Below, one piece after another: positions 11,421-22,845 of a DNA stretch of 64,000 bases (its first letter is position 1; the number at the start of each line of letters is the position of its first letter). The stretch covers positions 538,393,467-538,457,466 of the forward strand of contig OX422213.1 in the NCBI GenBank assembly GCA_949130495.1. The letters run 5' to 3'. Under the pieces are notes generated by a model, which saw only the letters and a program-made list of their open reading frames with translations, did no database searches and had not been told where the DNA came from. This DNA is from Sambucus nigra (lineage: Eukaryota; Streptophyta; Magnoliopsida; Dipsacales; Adoxaceae). Made by a program: the position numbers and the translations under genes.

Positions 11421-11763
11421 GAAATTGTACTCAGCTAGTTGAAAAAAGATTTGACATTTATCACAATCTCGCTGTTTTGCTGCTACATCTTGCTTCATCG
11501 TGGGCCAAAAATACCTTTCTCGTTGGATTCTTCTTATAGAAAGAAATCTCAGTAGCCTCACAATGCTTCTTATGAGTTTCCTTTAAATGTCTTAGTGCTT
11601 TCTCGGGGCCAAGGCATCTGGCGACCCATCCACCTGGATTTTTATAATAGATGCTTCTTTGAAGGAGGAAGACTTATAATAACTTAGTGAGCTTCATCAA
11701 ACCATCTCTTGTTTCTAGCTACTTGCTTATCTTTTCTCTCCAATCTGAAGTATCATCGGTAGG

Positions 11764-12270
11764 CTAGAGCTGGAGCCCAGAGGATGGAGCAGTTTTGTGA
11801 TGGATCACCATCATTGTGGAGTCACCTTGCATAGATATCTTTTGTGCAATCGTGGCATAGACATCAACATGTTGGTTCGTCGTTCTTGAATGTCTTTCCA
11901 CTTTGACTTCATAAAATTGATCGATCAGCCTTTTTATGATTATTTGATAAGGAGCTAGGCTGAGGTACTTCAACGCGTATTCACCATTCACTTGTTTGAC
12001 CGCCAAGTTGAAATCTCCTTTTATGGAAAGTGAACGAATGCCTCTTCGAAGGGCCTCGAGTAATCTCAGAATCAAAGCTTCATACTTTGTCTCGTTATTT
12101 AAACAAAGAAAGTCCAATTTAAAGAACTGAGAAATCTCCTCCTTTCCTCTAGATAAAATTACTCCAACTCCTCATTTTCCTTTAGTCAATAAACCATCAA
12201 ACTCCATAGACCATTCCTCCAAGTCTGCCTCACAAATGTAGGCTTCCAAATCATCACCAGTGTAAGAGGG
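11764..12270 (-). pseudogene. Gypsy second RNase H remnant
   Basis: The minus-strand text reads WSMEFDG, GVGVIL, then an open frame (12117-11764) with CLNNETKYEALILRLLEALR, IKGDFNLAVKQVNGEYA and QHVDVYATIA. This matches the plant gypsy RNase H pattern (NNEAEYEAL, GDS-LV--Q, N--ADALA). The Asp of EFDG and the Glu of KYEAL are present, while the late ADALA segment reads VDVYA. It ends abruptly at the inserted LTR at 12274. Confidence 0.75.
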
Positions 12271-12273
12271 TAG

Positions 12274-13856
12274 TGATACTGGGGTTTATGAATATATTGA
12301 AAGGGTGAGGCGTGACCCACTCCAATGGAAACTATCTTCAATACAATAATATTTCAAAAATAAATAACAGGGACAAAATTAAACTTTCCTATATAAAAAA
12401 TGGGATTCTGATTACAAGAATGAGAGACTAAGGATTGAATACAACTTTTTAATACTAAACAAATGGATGAACACTCTTGAGAGCAGTGATTCTTTAAGAG
12501 TGGAGAGGTAAGCACCTCAATATCTAGGAGAGAGCAGGAGATTGTGTAACATAGTAGTGCTTGTTATGTTCTAATTAAAAGTTTCGCACCTACTGCTCTA
12601 TCTATATTAAAACTTTAGCACTGATGTGGCATGTGCGCGCCAAAGGAATATTCGTGAGAATCTTTTGTCCCTATCTTTATTTGTTAATGTTTATCAACAA
12701 TATGTACGTTGTTGTGATAAATCTGGCATGGTAGTGGACAAAAAGGTAATTTTGTCGACCTTGTTGCCAAAAAGGTTCTATATTGTGTGCTTACAGAAAA
12801 TTGCTTGCTGAGTAAGTTTGAAAACTTGCAAGTGACCTCACCACTTATAATATTAAAATGACTTGCGAAGGTAAGTGACTGCTCGCCGTTTTGTAATGTA
12901 AAAAAGTGTGTAGTGTGAGTGGGCGCGAGTGACCTCTTGAGTCCCTCGCCTTAATATTCTCTCTTTCCCAAGATATCGAAGTGGTTAAACTTTAGCTTTG
13001 CTCAACAAGACTTACCTCCCAGCCTCCAAACCAAAACTCTCTAGAGAGGTCCCAACTGGCTAAATGCTCATGCCATACTTGCTCGGCTAAGGCTTCTTGC
13101 TAAGTAAACCTGTTAAATACAACGAACCTAAGTGTTAGTCAGGGAATTGCACGTCCACTTATTTTTATGCCATTTAAGTGACTGTTTGTGATTCACTTCC
13201 TTTGTCAGCCAAATGACTACTCGTGATTCACTTCCTTAGGAAGACAAGTGATTACTCATGTGCTTGCTCCCATTTGAGGGATTTGTGACTTGAGGTTGCT
13301 CGCCCACCCTCCTCGCTAGCATTGCTTGCACAAATATCTGGTGACTTGCTGCACCCCCTTGTTGGTCACTGCTCGTGTGACTCACTGGTGACTTTGACTT
13401 GCTCGTCCAATATTCTTTGTTGGTTACTGCTCGTGTGACTCACTGGAGGTTTGGACTTTCTTTTCCAATAACTTTTGTTGGTCACTACTCGTATGACTTA
13501 CTAAGTGAATTAGACTTGCTCGTCCAATAACTTTTGTTGGTCACTGCTAGTGTGACTTACTAAGTGAATTGGACTTGCTCATCCAACATTTTTTTTTTGA
13601 TAATTTCTTGCCTATCCCTCTAGTGGTTGTGGGGTTTCTCGTGTACCCTTTTGTGTTGGGTGCCTTGGGGGTTGCTCGTGCAACCTCCCTACTTTTCCAT
13701 TATTGCTTGAATAATTTTTTTGGGTAATTGAGGGGCTGCTCGCTAGCACCTATGTGTCAGGTGACTTGAGAGGCTACTCGTGCAACCTCCCTACTTTATT
13801 ATTGCTTACTTTACGTTTAGGTGATTGAGGGGTTGCTCATATACTCCTCTATAACA
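12274..13856 (-). repeat. Solo LTR-like insertion in gypsy pol
   Basis: On the minus strand it starts TGTTATAGAGG (13856) and ends AGTATCA (12274), length 1583 bp, splitting the first RNase H tail from the second RNase H of the surrounding element. No internal region or coding motif is seen. Flanking GGTA occurs on both sides (12269-12272 and 13858-13861) but is offset by a base, so the target duplication is uncertain. Repeated TTGCTCGT/GACTTGCTCG phrases fill the right half. Confidence 0.5.
13362..13590 (+). repeat. 58/59-bp tandem repeat, about 4 units
   Basis: Units starting TTGGTCACTGCTCGTGTGAC recur at 13362, 13420, 13478 and 13537, each ending with GACTTGCTCGTCCAAT-like sequence. They lie inside the LTR-like insertion. 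Confidence 0.75.
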
Positions 13857-13861
13857 AGGTA

Positions 13862-15060
13862 TCCCTTAATGAGAAGGTGCAAACGATCCTGAAGGAGAGA
13901 TAGTCAATAAATCTGCATAGGCTTGATTTTTGACTGCGCGAGGAACCACGCGCTTCAAATTATGCTGTGAAAGAATGAGGAACCACCTTAATGTTCTCCC
14001 AATCAAAATTGTTCGTGGGAGAAAAAAGTAAAAGATAACATATAATGTCAAGTTTTTGAGTGACAAAGACTAAAGCGAAGCAATGCCGTTCTATGCTTGT
14101 ATATCTTGCCTCAGGTAATTCTACTCAAGTAGTAGACAGTGTCTCTTGTCCATTAACATCCCGTGCTAACAAAGCACTGATGGACCTCGTAGTAAGGGTT
14201 AAATAAAGTATCAAAGGCACTCCTACCTTAGGTGGAATCATCGTTTGAGGAGAGGTCAACAATCTCTTAAGCTTGTCAAAAACTTTTGGTGTGGTTCTTT
14301 CCATTTAAACTTCGTGGTCTTTCACAACAGCTCCATCAGTGGGTGAGTTATCCCAGATAAACCTAGAAAAAATCTCCTTAAGTAAGAAATATTTTTGAGG
14401 AAACTCTTTGTCTCTTTGGAAAAGGCATGTCAAAGATGGCTTTTTGAGTGCTTTGGTCCATCTGCACTCCTTATCGATCAACCACAAAACCCAAGAATTT
14501 TCCACTTGTTGCACTAAAAGGCATACTTGAGTGGGTTCATCTTCAGCTCGTACTTTCTGCATCTGTTAAAAACTCTTCTTAAGTCAGCTAAATGATAATC
14601 CTCATTCTTTGATTTAATGACCAAATCATCCACATAAAATTCCATAATGTCATAAAAAAGGTAGTGAAAAATAGCCATCATTGTCCTCTGATAAGTTTCC
14701 CCCACATTTTTCAGACCAAAAGGCATTAAATTGTACATGAAATTGCTAATTGCTTAAAGGAGTCCCGAAAGCTGTTTTCTCCGCATCATCTGGATCCATC
14801 TTGATCTCGTTATAACCAACATAACCATTCATAAAGTTATACATCTCATGACCAACAGTTGGGTCGATCAAGCTATCGATCGAAGGTAGAGGGTACTCAT
14901 CTTTGGGGAAAGCTCTATTGAGATCTCTAAAATTAATACAAATGCGTATTTATGTTTATCCTTCTTATCTATTGGCATAATACTAGAAAGCCAAATTAGA
15001 TGTTGAATAGGCTTGATAAGTCTAGCTGCCAGCAACCGTTCCACCTCAGCTTTGATTTAG
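13862..15060 (-). pseudogene. Gypsy reverse transcriptase and first RNase H remnant
   Basis: An open piece at 14738-14514 carries MYNLMPFGLKNVGETYQRTM and FYVDDLVIKSK, the RT catalytic YVDD box with its usual upstream MPFGL-N--TYQR motif. Upstream fragments in other frames (14760-15060) give the palm and fingers. Downstream, 14066-13866 reads FLILSQHNLKRVVPRAVKNQ and AYADLL, matching the VPQKAVKGQALADFLA segment that ends the RT-linked RNase H in this gypsy group. Frameshifts and stops separate the pieces. Confidence 0.8.
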
Positions 15061-15088
15061 AGGTCTAACCCAGGCTTGTACGTTTTGG

Positions 15089-16900
15089 TCAACTCTTGAT
15101 TAGTATTGTTGAAGGCAAAACATTCAACTTGTGGAAACTTACTTCTTGATCCAGCCCTGGCATCTCAGTGTACTTCCACGCGAAAACATCTTTAAATTCC
15201 CGAATGAGCTTAACCAGCTCCAGCTTATTCGCGTAGATCGACCTTGGTTCATCGCCATTTTCAGCTAAATCAATCTTTTCTAACTCTTGGACTTGTGGTT
15301 TAGAATGATCTTGCATACATTCAGGCTCATCTTCAACCTCTTCCACAAACTCTTGGATATTTGAGTTATCAATGACAGGACATTGTCCTTGATTATCTAT
15401 CAAAAAGTTTTCATACTCCAGGTTAGCTTCTTTAGGATCTTCAGTTGCCCGCTCACACCTTCAAAGGTGATATATCACCTTTCCATTATTGAGTACCACC
15501 ATTTTGAATTGCCGTGCAGAAGTTAGTGGCGCTTTCCTTTTCTTGCAGTTTCCCAACTGCTCTATCGTTGGTATGTTGGCCAACGCACTCTGCCGTTTCA
15601 CCTCTTGCTCCATCAAGTCTATCCTTAGCTTCATTTTATCTCTAAGTTGTTGAGAGAGAGAATGAGCTTTAGGAATAACCTTCCTCTCTCCGGTTCAATT
15701 TGAAAAGCTTCTTTGAACTCTTCCTCTTGATCGCTCACATGTCTCAACCTATCCTTGATAGAGGGCACTCATTCCCCTTCGATACGCCTTGTGAGGATAC
15801 GCGTTTCCTTAATTAACTCGATGTAAAAGACAACATCCTCCAAATATGCTTCTTCCTTTGCAAAAGGCTTTTTGGTAGCTCGTATCACAATCTCCGTTCC
15901 TTTAACACTGGCCTTTGCACATGGATGGTATATTAAAGGAACCAAACTCTGGTTGTGCATCCAAAAACCCTTCCAATTAATAGGTGTGTGAGGTAGTTGA
16001 CTCAATCATATGGATTTTAATGTGTAATGTGAGATTGTCCATTATTATTCTAACATACACATAACCAATGTATTTGGAGTTTGCTTATCATAACCTGAGA
16101 TTGAAAGAGGTATTGCAACCAGCCTTGTCTCTGAGATATTAGCGGCATAAAATGAGCTAATGGGCAAAATATTTATCGAAGTATCCCCATCTAGTGAAAA
16201 CTCTAAGGAAGCTTGTTCCATTGATGGCTGCTGTCATAAAGGTCTATTGTGAGGAAACTTGATTGATTTATCTGCATCTGAAGAAGTGATCTCAAACATA
16301 AACTTGTATCAACCTGGCCATAAGTCCTCTCCACCTTAATGATGGAACAACATTTTTCTTGGCGATGTCCAAAATGGCCTAAGTAATTTCTAACCTGCTT
16401 TCTGGTGGCATCCCAACTTGATCGAAGAACCACGCAAATTTTAGTGATTTCGATACAGTTTGGTACTTAAGGCTTGGATCCACCTCACATTCCTCTGCAT
16501 GACAAGCTTGTTCACTATCTCTGCCACTTGATTCATCATAGGCAAGAACCACATTAACTATTCCTTATAAACAACTATCATAAATGTCTTGGAAATCTTC
16601 CTCTTCTCTTGTTCGACCTTTTTCTTCTTTATCAAAAGCAACAACCATATGTGCCTCGTGGGCTAGTAATGGATTGTTATTAATATTGCGTTAAGGGATC
16701 TGCAAAGTCCCTGCCACCATGTGCTTATTGATAATCTTACTCAAGGCAAAACATGAAACCATGGGATGACCAATGTGCCAATGGATTTGGTAGTAGTTTA
16801 GATTAGCTTAAACTTCCCCCTGGAGCATAAGGTGGAGAATTTCTAGGCGAAAAAATTAATCCATCACCCAACATTGTGTTGTAACAACTCATTGCTTCCT
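15089..16900 (-). pseudogene. Gypsy gag C-terminus/protease region remnant
   Basis: Several minus-strand open pieces (16433-16203, 16005-15769, 15403-15089) are joined by stops. Recognisable parts are HLLIGRVFGC-like text near 15980 (the LLGRPWIH segment after plant gypsy protease), PLIYHPCAKASVKGTEIVIR, a connector before RT, and VKLIREFKDVFAWKYTEMPG (15240-15140), the usual EFKDVFAW-EMPGLD motif just before RT. A clear protease D-S/T-G site was not found. Confidence 0.65.
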
Positions 16901-17268
16901 CGACACTACAAGGCAATGGAGGTGGATCCTCTCGATCAAACTTCCTTTTGTTATTCTTCTTCCCATTTTTTTTTCTGCTTCTTCACCTCCATCAGCATAG
17001 TTGACTCGTGGGAACTGAGTGGCTCCAACTCCTTGGCTGCCTGGTTGTTTCCACACAACATTGGTCATGACTGGGAGAGGTCGAATGACTAATGGGATGT
17101 TTTGGGGTGCTCTCGTGAAGGCTTTGAATGTGCCTTCTCTAGTCTTATTTATCAAGTAATAAATAAACTCTATTAACAATCCTTCCGCACGAATTTGAAG
17201 GAGCTTGCTCTTCGTTGCAGCTTCTCGTACATTTAGAGATCTTTCTTAAAACCTCTTGATGTAATCCA

Positions 17269-17775
17269 TCAACTCCTCACCTGACCTTTGCTTCTCTCAT
17301 GCCAGCTGAGCAAAGTAAACTCATCATCTGCCAGAAAGAATTTCTGGAGTAATTGCACATGCATATCTTCCCATGTAGCCACACTCCTTAGAGCTAAATG
17401 AGAATACCGCGTGTAAGCTTTATCAGTGAGGGATTTTGAAAATTGTCTTAAACGTAGCTTTTTGTTGCAATGAGCACCATGATGCTCCATAAATCTCTTC
17501 AAGTGTTCCTTTTGGTTACCTCCTTTCCCATTAAATTTCTTAAAAATTGGAGGAATATACCCCTCAGGATAAGATTCATCGTTATACTCCTTTAGGTAAG
17601 GAGTACGAAAATTATCATAAATGGATGCTGCTTCACTAAATGTCTGTGAGAATGACGCGAACATCTTTATCATTTCCCTTTGACCTCTTCAATGGTCAAA
17701 GAAGGCGAAGCGACCACGAGTAAAGAAGTAACGACAACTGAGGCTTCAATGGTTGGTGTTATAGCAGGAGCAATT
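17269..17775 (-). pseudogene. Gypsy gag remnant
   Basis: The open piece 17673-17269 reads YPEGYIPPIFKKFNGKGGNQ, then HLKRFMEHHGAH, LRLRQFSKSLTDKAYTRYSHL and TWEDMHVQLLQKFF. This is the retrotransposon gag pattern (FDG-G-P--H---F, L--FS-SL-G-AYTWY, W---v--F---F). A further N-terminal piece, separated by a stop, extends to 17775. The canonical AYTWY reads AYTRY. The sequence after KGQVRS is lost to frameshift. Confidence 0.8.
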
Positions 17776-17790
17776 TAAAAACAAATTTTA

Positions 17791-18937
17791 TGGTATTTCT
17801 CATAGTTTAGGCCTTTTTATATTTTAGGCTGTTTTGACGTATTCCGTTACAAACCGTCACATACTGTCACGATAAACCAATTCCAGCATTCAAGACTTCC
17901 TTACATTCCGTAAAGGCATAAAACAATTAGTGTTAAAAATTGTTCATAAACTTTATTTGGGATGTTTAATTTTTAAACCGAGGCAAGAAACGGTGATTTC
18001 TCTTATCACCTAGGTGTTTATAGTAAAACTAAGGCGTGATCCGTATTACTAGTGATGAGAAAAATATGTTTTGCAAGAATGATGATAAAACAACTCAAAT
18101 AATGAGGGGAATATGTTCAAGAGAGAAAATTAAGTGTAAAGAACACAACAAAGAACGTGGTTTACCCAACTTGGCCTACGTCCACAGGAGCTTGAGTTTT
18201 ATTTCACTTAGAGAATGAAAATAAATGTTTACAAAACAATCGGTCTCAATCATAAAAAATCTCACAAAGTGTATATAGTGTTTAGTCTCTCTCAGTTGCT
18301 CTTTAAGTCTGTTGAACTTTATTCCAAAATCTCTCTTTTTTTCTATGGTGGTTGCTGTCGTGAATGTTGTTCTGTTTGTGAGACCTTTGTCTGTTCAATG
18401 GGCATACTGCAACATATATAGTCTCCACTTGTGGGACCTTGAGTGCCTTTTCCTCCTTTTGGAATCTTTTGCTAGAATACCACTACTAGTCATTTCATGG
18501 GTAACAAACCTGTCAGCGTGGGCTAAAGTTGTCCTAAAACATGGACGAAAGTACTACTTTAACGAAAAGTGATAAGCGCATTACCCAATACATAATATGA
18601 AGTCTGTACGCATGGGATCATGTGCAATATTCCTTCCTTTATGTCAAATAGTGCTTTCCGTGTCGGCATCTTTTTATAGCTCATTAATACTTATAGTCGA
18701 GCAAGCTCGAGTTTGCTCGCAACATTTTCCATCGGTAAATTGTTTCGCAACATGCTTGATCATGTAGAGTTGTTTCAATCTTTGTATTCTCGGGAGTAGT
18801 TACCTCGGTACCTTCCTAGCAAGGTCAATCGATGGTGCATTAAGCTTCCTCGGTTCTGCCAGACTCGGTCTTTCGGGTGTTCTGATTGACCTCTTCCCTA
18901 TACTGTCGAATGAACTCTCTTTCTCTCTTTTGCCTTA
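17791..18937. other. Leader and LTR-like sequence, no gene
   Basis: No coding region supported. The stretch near 18150-18200 (AACGTGGTTTACCCAACTTGG and following CCTACGTCCACAGG) is a phrase common in plant LTRs, so this is probably the decayed 5' LTR of the minus-strand gypsy element. A near-palindrome with GAGCAAGCTCGAGTTTGCTC lies at about 18692-18720. Boundaries cannot be fixed. Confidence 0.4.
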
Positions 18938-19228
18938 GTGTCATAACTTATCTTTGAGTAAGGGGTTTTATAAATAAGCCCCTCTTACATATATTTTTGT
19001 TACATCTTAGTTGTATTATAGGGTTAGTGGGTGTCATTATAGGTTATATTATAATGGGATGGGCCTAGGCCCATTTCCCTTTTAGTGGCGATGACATCAT
19101 TCTAGACCCTTCCTCACTGCCCTATAAATATTCCCTTTCCCATTATTAATGATCAATCCACTTTTGAGTAATACTTTCACTATTGAGTGTGTAGCTTTGT
19201 GCTTTTGACGACTTTTATTTTACGTTAA
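18938..19228 (+). repeat. LTR end of a plus-strand gypsy element
   Basis: The sequence upstream of the Met primer site contains a TATA-like CCCTATAAATATTCCC (19120-19135) and ends just before TTGGTATCAGAGCC. The start (TGTCATAACTT, about 18938) is a guess; the terminal CA is not conserved. Confidence 0.4.
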
Positions 19229-19229
19229 T

Positions 19230-19241
19230 TGGTATCAGAGC
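19230..19241 (+). other. Primer-binding site, initiator tRNA-Met type
   Basis: TGGTATCAGAGC, complementary to the 3' end of plant initiator tRNA-Met, the standard PBS of many plant LTR elements. A gag reading frame begins shortly downstream. Confidence 0.85.
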
Positions 19242-19297
19242 CTGCTCAACCCGTTGTTAAAAAAAACAAAAAAATTATAAAACGACAAAGCAACTCA

Positions 19298-21290
19298 ATG
19301 GCGCCAAAGAAACTCACCTAGGCCGAGAAACGTATCGCTCGGTTAGAAGAAGCCATGACCACCCTTATTGAAGGAGTTGACATCCTCATTTGCAAACATA
19401 ACCCTAACCCTCACTCTAGCCCTAGCCACCAAAATTTCTTTATCACCACCCCCAACCCGGCTATCCTAACTATCGGCCCATCAGATCTGCCCCTGCCCCC
19501 CCCGAAACCCTAGCCCGAACCATCTACAGTCCCGGATCGCCTAACCGTCACCCAGGCCTGCCAACTATGACAGTCATATGCCCATCACTTACGACCCAGA
19601 ATCCTTCTCTTTCACCGACCTGGGAAAGAACCCCTCCACATCGACCCTACTGAACTCCCCTATAACCCTCGCCTTCGACCGGATTTGCCTTTGATCGTAC
19701 TGCAACCAGGTGAAATCGACCCACCCACTGTCTGTGTTGCCTAACGGTTCCCTTCTCGGCAACGTTATGCTCAGACCCTCCCGGAACCCAAACCCACCTC
19801 CACATGTACCTCTAGACACCGACTCTGACTTATATGATTATGCTCAACACTAGGTCGCTCCCCTACATCCGAGACTAGCCAAAATTCGAACCTACCGAGG
19901 CTATACCCCACCGGAATTTTTTTCCGATATACCTGAGTCTCACTTTTTATATGACACACGTCGACAAGTCCGAGTTGCTCGTCTCACACAGGCCTCGTCA
20001 CGAATCTGTGTGGGATGATCGATCCGCATCTCGGCCCCAATTGACCCACAAGACTCCGCAAGCATTCGCCAACGCCGTGTTCATGAGTCGTTACACCAAC
20101 CCACCGCAGTGAATCAACCGCGTAGCAAGTTGGTTCAATGGGATGATGCAATACACCATCGCTACGATTCACTCTATGGTGATGGCCGAACACTCGCATA
20201 TGAAGAATGGCAGACCGACTCCTTACCTTTTGAGTCTATCAACCCCAAGATGACTCCATTTGTTTCGGTCGTGGTCCGACATTGTTTCCTTTGTCATGAG
20301 AGTGGCCATTTGATGGACGATTGCCTATATGATCCACATGAGGAGTCCAAATCGAAGGAAGACCCCGAGCCATCGAATTTTGATGAGTATGAGCCTGAGC
20401 CGGTAACCCTACCGCCACCCCCACCTCGGGTTTGCATACCGCGACGTGGTCGCCTGGTTTATGAGTATGTGGAGGATGATGATGTTGATGATTCGGTGGA
20501 GCCACCGTTTGGAGATGATCACCTGGCTCTAGGACTATGGCTCCTCTCTAAGAGCCTTCAGGGGGATGTCTCGATGTTCGATGGGCGTTTAGATCTCGAC
20601 GCTTTGGTTGATTGGATTGACGCTATGTAAATTGTTTTTTATTACAAGTGAATCACCAGGCGCAAATGTGTTCTATTAGTGGCCACTAAATTTCAGGGAT
20701 TTGCCCGAGTTTGGTGGAATGACATGGTCTAACGACATGCGGCGACTGAGCTCCCTCCGATCCAAACTTGGGACCAGTTGAAGATCGAGTTGCAAGCTTT
20801 CTTCATACTGCTAACTTATGAGGGTGATCTATACTCTCGAATTCGGAGGCCACTGAGCAGTTTCATCTTCTTAGCACCTAAGCCCGTCTATCAAAGACCG
20901 AGACTTAGCGGATGAGACGCTACATTCAGAATCTTCAACCCTACATCCAGTAGGACCTTGGCTTGCGTGAGATATCGTCTTTTGCTACGGCTGTTGAGTA
21001 AGCAACCAAGGTAGAGTCCTATCACCGCTCTTCTACACCAGCCCTTTTCGTGCCATCTTCCCCCACTGTTGCGCCACCCCGAGCCCCATACATGCCACTC
21101 GTCACGGTAAACTGCTTTACGGGAAGGGTGGTGGGCCATAAAGCCACGAAGTGTCCTAAGAAGAAGACATTGCTTGTGATAGATGAAACAGAGCCGCTGG
21201 GAGACGAGCTAGAGGAGGAGATTGAGCATCATGCCATGATCGCTACCATTATCCTAAGAAGAAGACATTGCTTGTGATAGATGAAACAAT
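19298..21290 (+). pseudogene. Gypsy gag remnant with two zinc knuckles
   Basis: Starts MAPKKLT at 19298 and reads on as EKRIARLEEAMTTLIEGVD, followed by a Pro-rich stretch with frameshifts. A clean frame at 20109-20630 contains CFLCHESGHLMDDC (C-x2-C-x4-H-x4-C, intact) and then an acidic/Pro-rich linker and FDGRLDLDALVDWIDAM, the start of the gag core. The core continues after a stop (ATKFQGFARVWWNDMV, TWDQLKIEL). A second knuckle near 21110 reads CFTGRVVGHKATKC, where the second Cys has become Gly. The usual gypsy order has the knuckle after the core, so the N-terminal knuckle is unusual. Confidence 0.75.
21154..21288 (+). repeat. 37-bp direct repeat in gag
   Basis: The segment beginning TCCTAAGAAGAAGACATTGC is present at 21154-21190 and again, identical, at 21252-21288. 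This is a 98-bp-spaced local duplication after the second zinc knuckle; it shifts the frame. Confidence 0.9.
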
Positions 21291-21299
21291 TCCATTGTA

Positions 21300-21592
21300 G
21301 ATTCACATGACCCTTAGCCACCCTCTTCCTTTGGAAGACAAACGTTATGCCATGCCACTGTAGCTAACTTTCTAGTATGGATATGATGCAGGGGCGTGAT
21401 CATCTTTTTATGCTATTTCTTTTAGTGGGGGTATTATTGTACTCGTGTGTATTTTTCCCTAGTATATAAGGGGACTCTTAGCATTTTATTTCATTATTAC
21501 ATTGTGGAGAGTATCAATCATGACTTGAGAGAGTTTTTTTCTTTTTCTCATTGTTGTCATTGTAATTTGACCAATTGCTTCCACTTACATCA
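21300..21592 (+). repeat. LTR 3' part of a second gypsy element
   Basis: Contains a TATA-like AGTATATAAGGGGAC (about 21459) and ends TTACA close to a second Met primer site at 21597. Sequence differs from the LTR end at 18938-19228, so two gypsy elements or a recombinant are present. Confidence 0.45.
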
Positions 21593-21596
21593 AATT

Positions 21597-21608
21597 TGGT
21601 ATCAGAGA
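21597..21608 (+). other. Second Met-type primer-binding site
   Basis: TGGTATCAGAGA: 11 of 12 bases match the initiator tRNA-Met complement. It follows an LTR-like end after a 4-base spacer. Confidence 0.75.
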
Positions 21609-22219
21609 ATGATTCGTTCTTGAACCATCTCTTTTCTTCATTCTTCATTATATGGTTTGATTATGGAAGATATTTGGATGGATTAGGACAAGGATCGGGT
21701 CAGCCCCTCGATCTCTCCTTAGTACCTCACTCACACCAACCTGATGCAACAGCCTCCAAAACAGCCCCTAGCGGGCCAGCCTGCATCAGCTGGCAGTCCT
21801 ACAGTGAGGTGAGGGAGGGCCTAGTAACCCTCTTGGAGGATGCGACACCCCCATGCGACCCCTCCGCCCCTTTGAACACCCACCATCCCTCTCGCATAGG
21901 GCTCTGCTAGTCTCCCCTACCAGCCGCACCTCCGACTAACCTAAGGGAGGCCCAAAATTTCCCTATCCACCCTCCAATTAGTTCCCCTGATGCTTTTGTC
22001 TCTTTAACCCACCTACGATCTAGGGTTTTTGACCCCAACTGAGACCCCGGCATCTCAAAATCCTTTTGAACCCCCAAACACCAAACCCCACCCCTTTATT
22101 GAACCTTTTTTCAACCACTACTTGGGGTTAGAACCCATTCTCCTGGATACCCTGCTTTTGGTTTCCACTTCCTTCTCCGTCGCCGAATTAGGCACTCCTA
22201 CATTCAAATTCGACGCCTT

Positions 22220-22845
22220 ATGGGCATAACATCTCCAACCCAAACCCAAAACCTAGATACCGCCCATTCCCGAAGCCACCACATTGATAATCATCGCATC
22301 CTCCTAGCTCTATCCCCATCCAAGGAAGAATCCGATTGGTCTCGGCATAGTTTATTTTACATGTGGTGTACTTCGCGGGGACGATTATATACATTGATTA
22401 TTGATGGAGGTTCCAGTGTGAACCTTGTCTCGACAAAAATGGTGACTAAACTCTATCTGTCGGTGGAGCCCTTACAGATCTCGTATCGTATTGGGTGGTT
22501 TGATGGTGGCAACACTTTGGTTCCTTTATAGCAGTGCCACGTCCCATTCTCGATTGGGTCCGTATCCAGATGTTATTCTGAACAATGGTAGATATAACCA
22601 CTTGCGAGCTCCTATTGGGTCATATCTGGCAGTTTGATCGAGACACGATGGCCGCTCGAATACATACTCCTTTGAGCATACTGGGGATTGAGTAGGTACT
22701 TTTGAAGCGGCCTCCCCGTGTTTCTTCCCCGACCGTTACCTTGGTTACGACACCTACCTTGATTTCCGAGGCCAGGGAGCACCACTGAGGGAGACATTTC
22801 CCCAGACATGGGAGCAGTCTTGGAGACTTTTGAGCACGTGTACCC
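22220..22845 (+). pseudogene. Gypsy protease remnant
   Basis: The frame 22220-22531 ends with the retropepsin region: RHSLFYMWCTSRGRLYTLII then DGGSSVNLVSTKMV. IIDGGS is the plant gypsy form of the aspartic protease active-site loop. Downstream text in other frames (LLGHIWQFDRDTM, PPRVSSPTVT) is the connector before RT. Stops and shifts break it. The pol frame is interrupted at 22846 by an inverted-repeat element and resumes at about 23680. The gag-like ORF expected between the second primer site and here was not convincingly recognised (21661-22219 is Pro/Ser-rich with stops). Confidence 0.75.

Larger units (their letters stand above)
10200..17790 (-). mobile_element. Decayed Ty3/gypsy element
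   Basis: Minus-strand order, right to left: gag (17775-17269), gag C-terminus/protease region (about 16900-15089), RT (about 15060-14514), the first RNase H tail (14100-13866), an inserted solo LTR (13856-12274), a second RNase H (12270-11764), integrase (about 11420-10640) and its C-terminal domain (to about 10200). The presence of two RNase H-like segments and the gag type (YPEGYIPP-FKKF) fit the Tat/Ogre-Retand side of gypsy. All parts have stops or frameshifts. No intact LTR pair is visible. Confidence 0.75.

Noticed and set aside
16874..17179. Open frames on both strands in the decayed gypsy gag C-terminal region
   Set aside because: Neither shows a zinc knuckle or protease motif clearly; treated as parts of the decayed gag-protease region.
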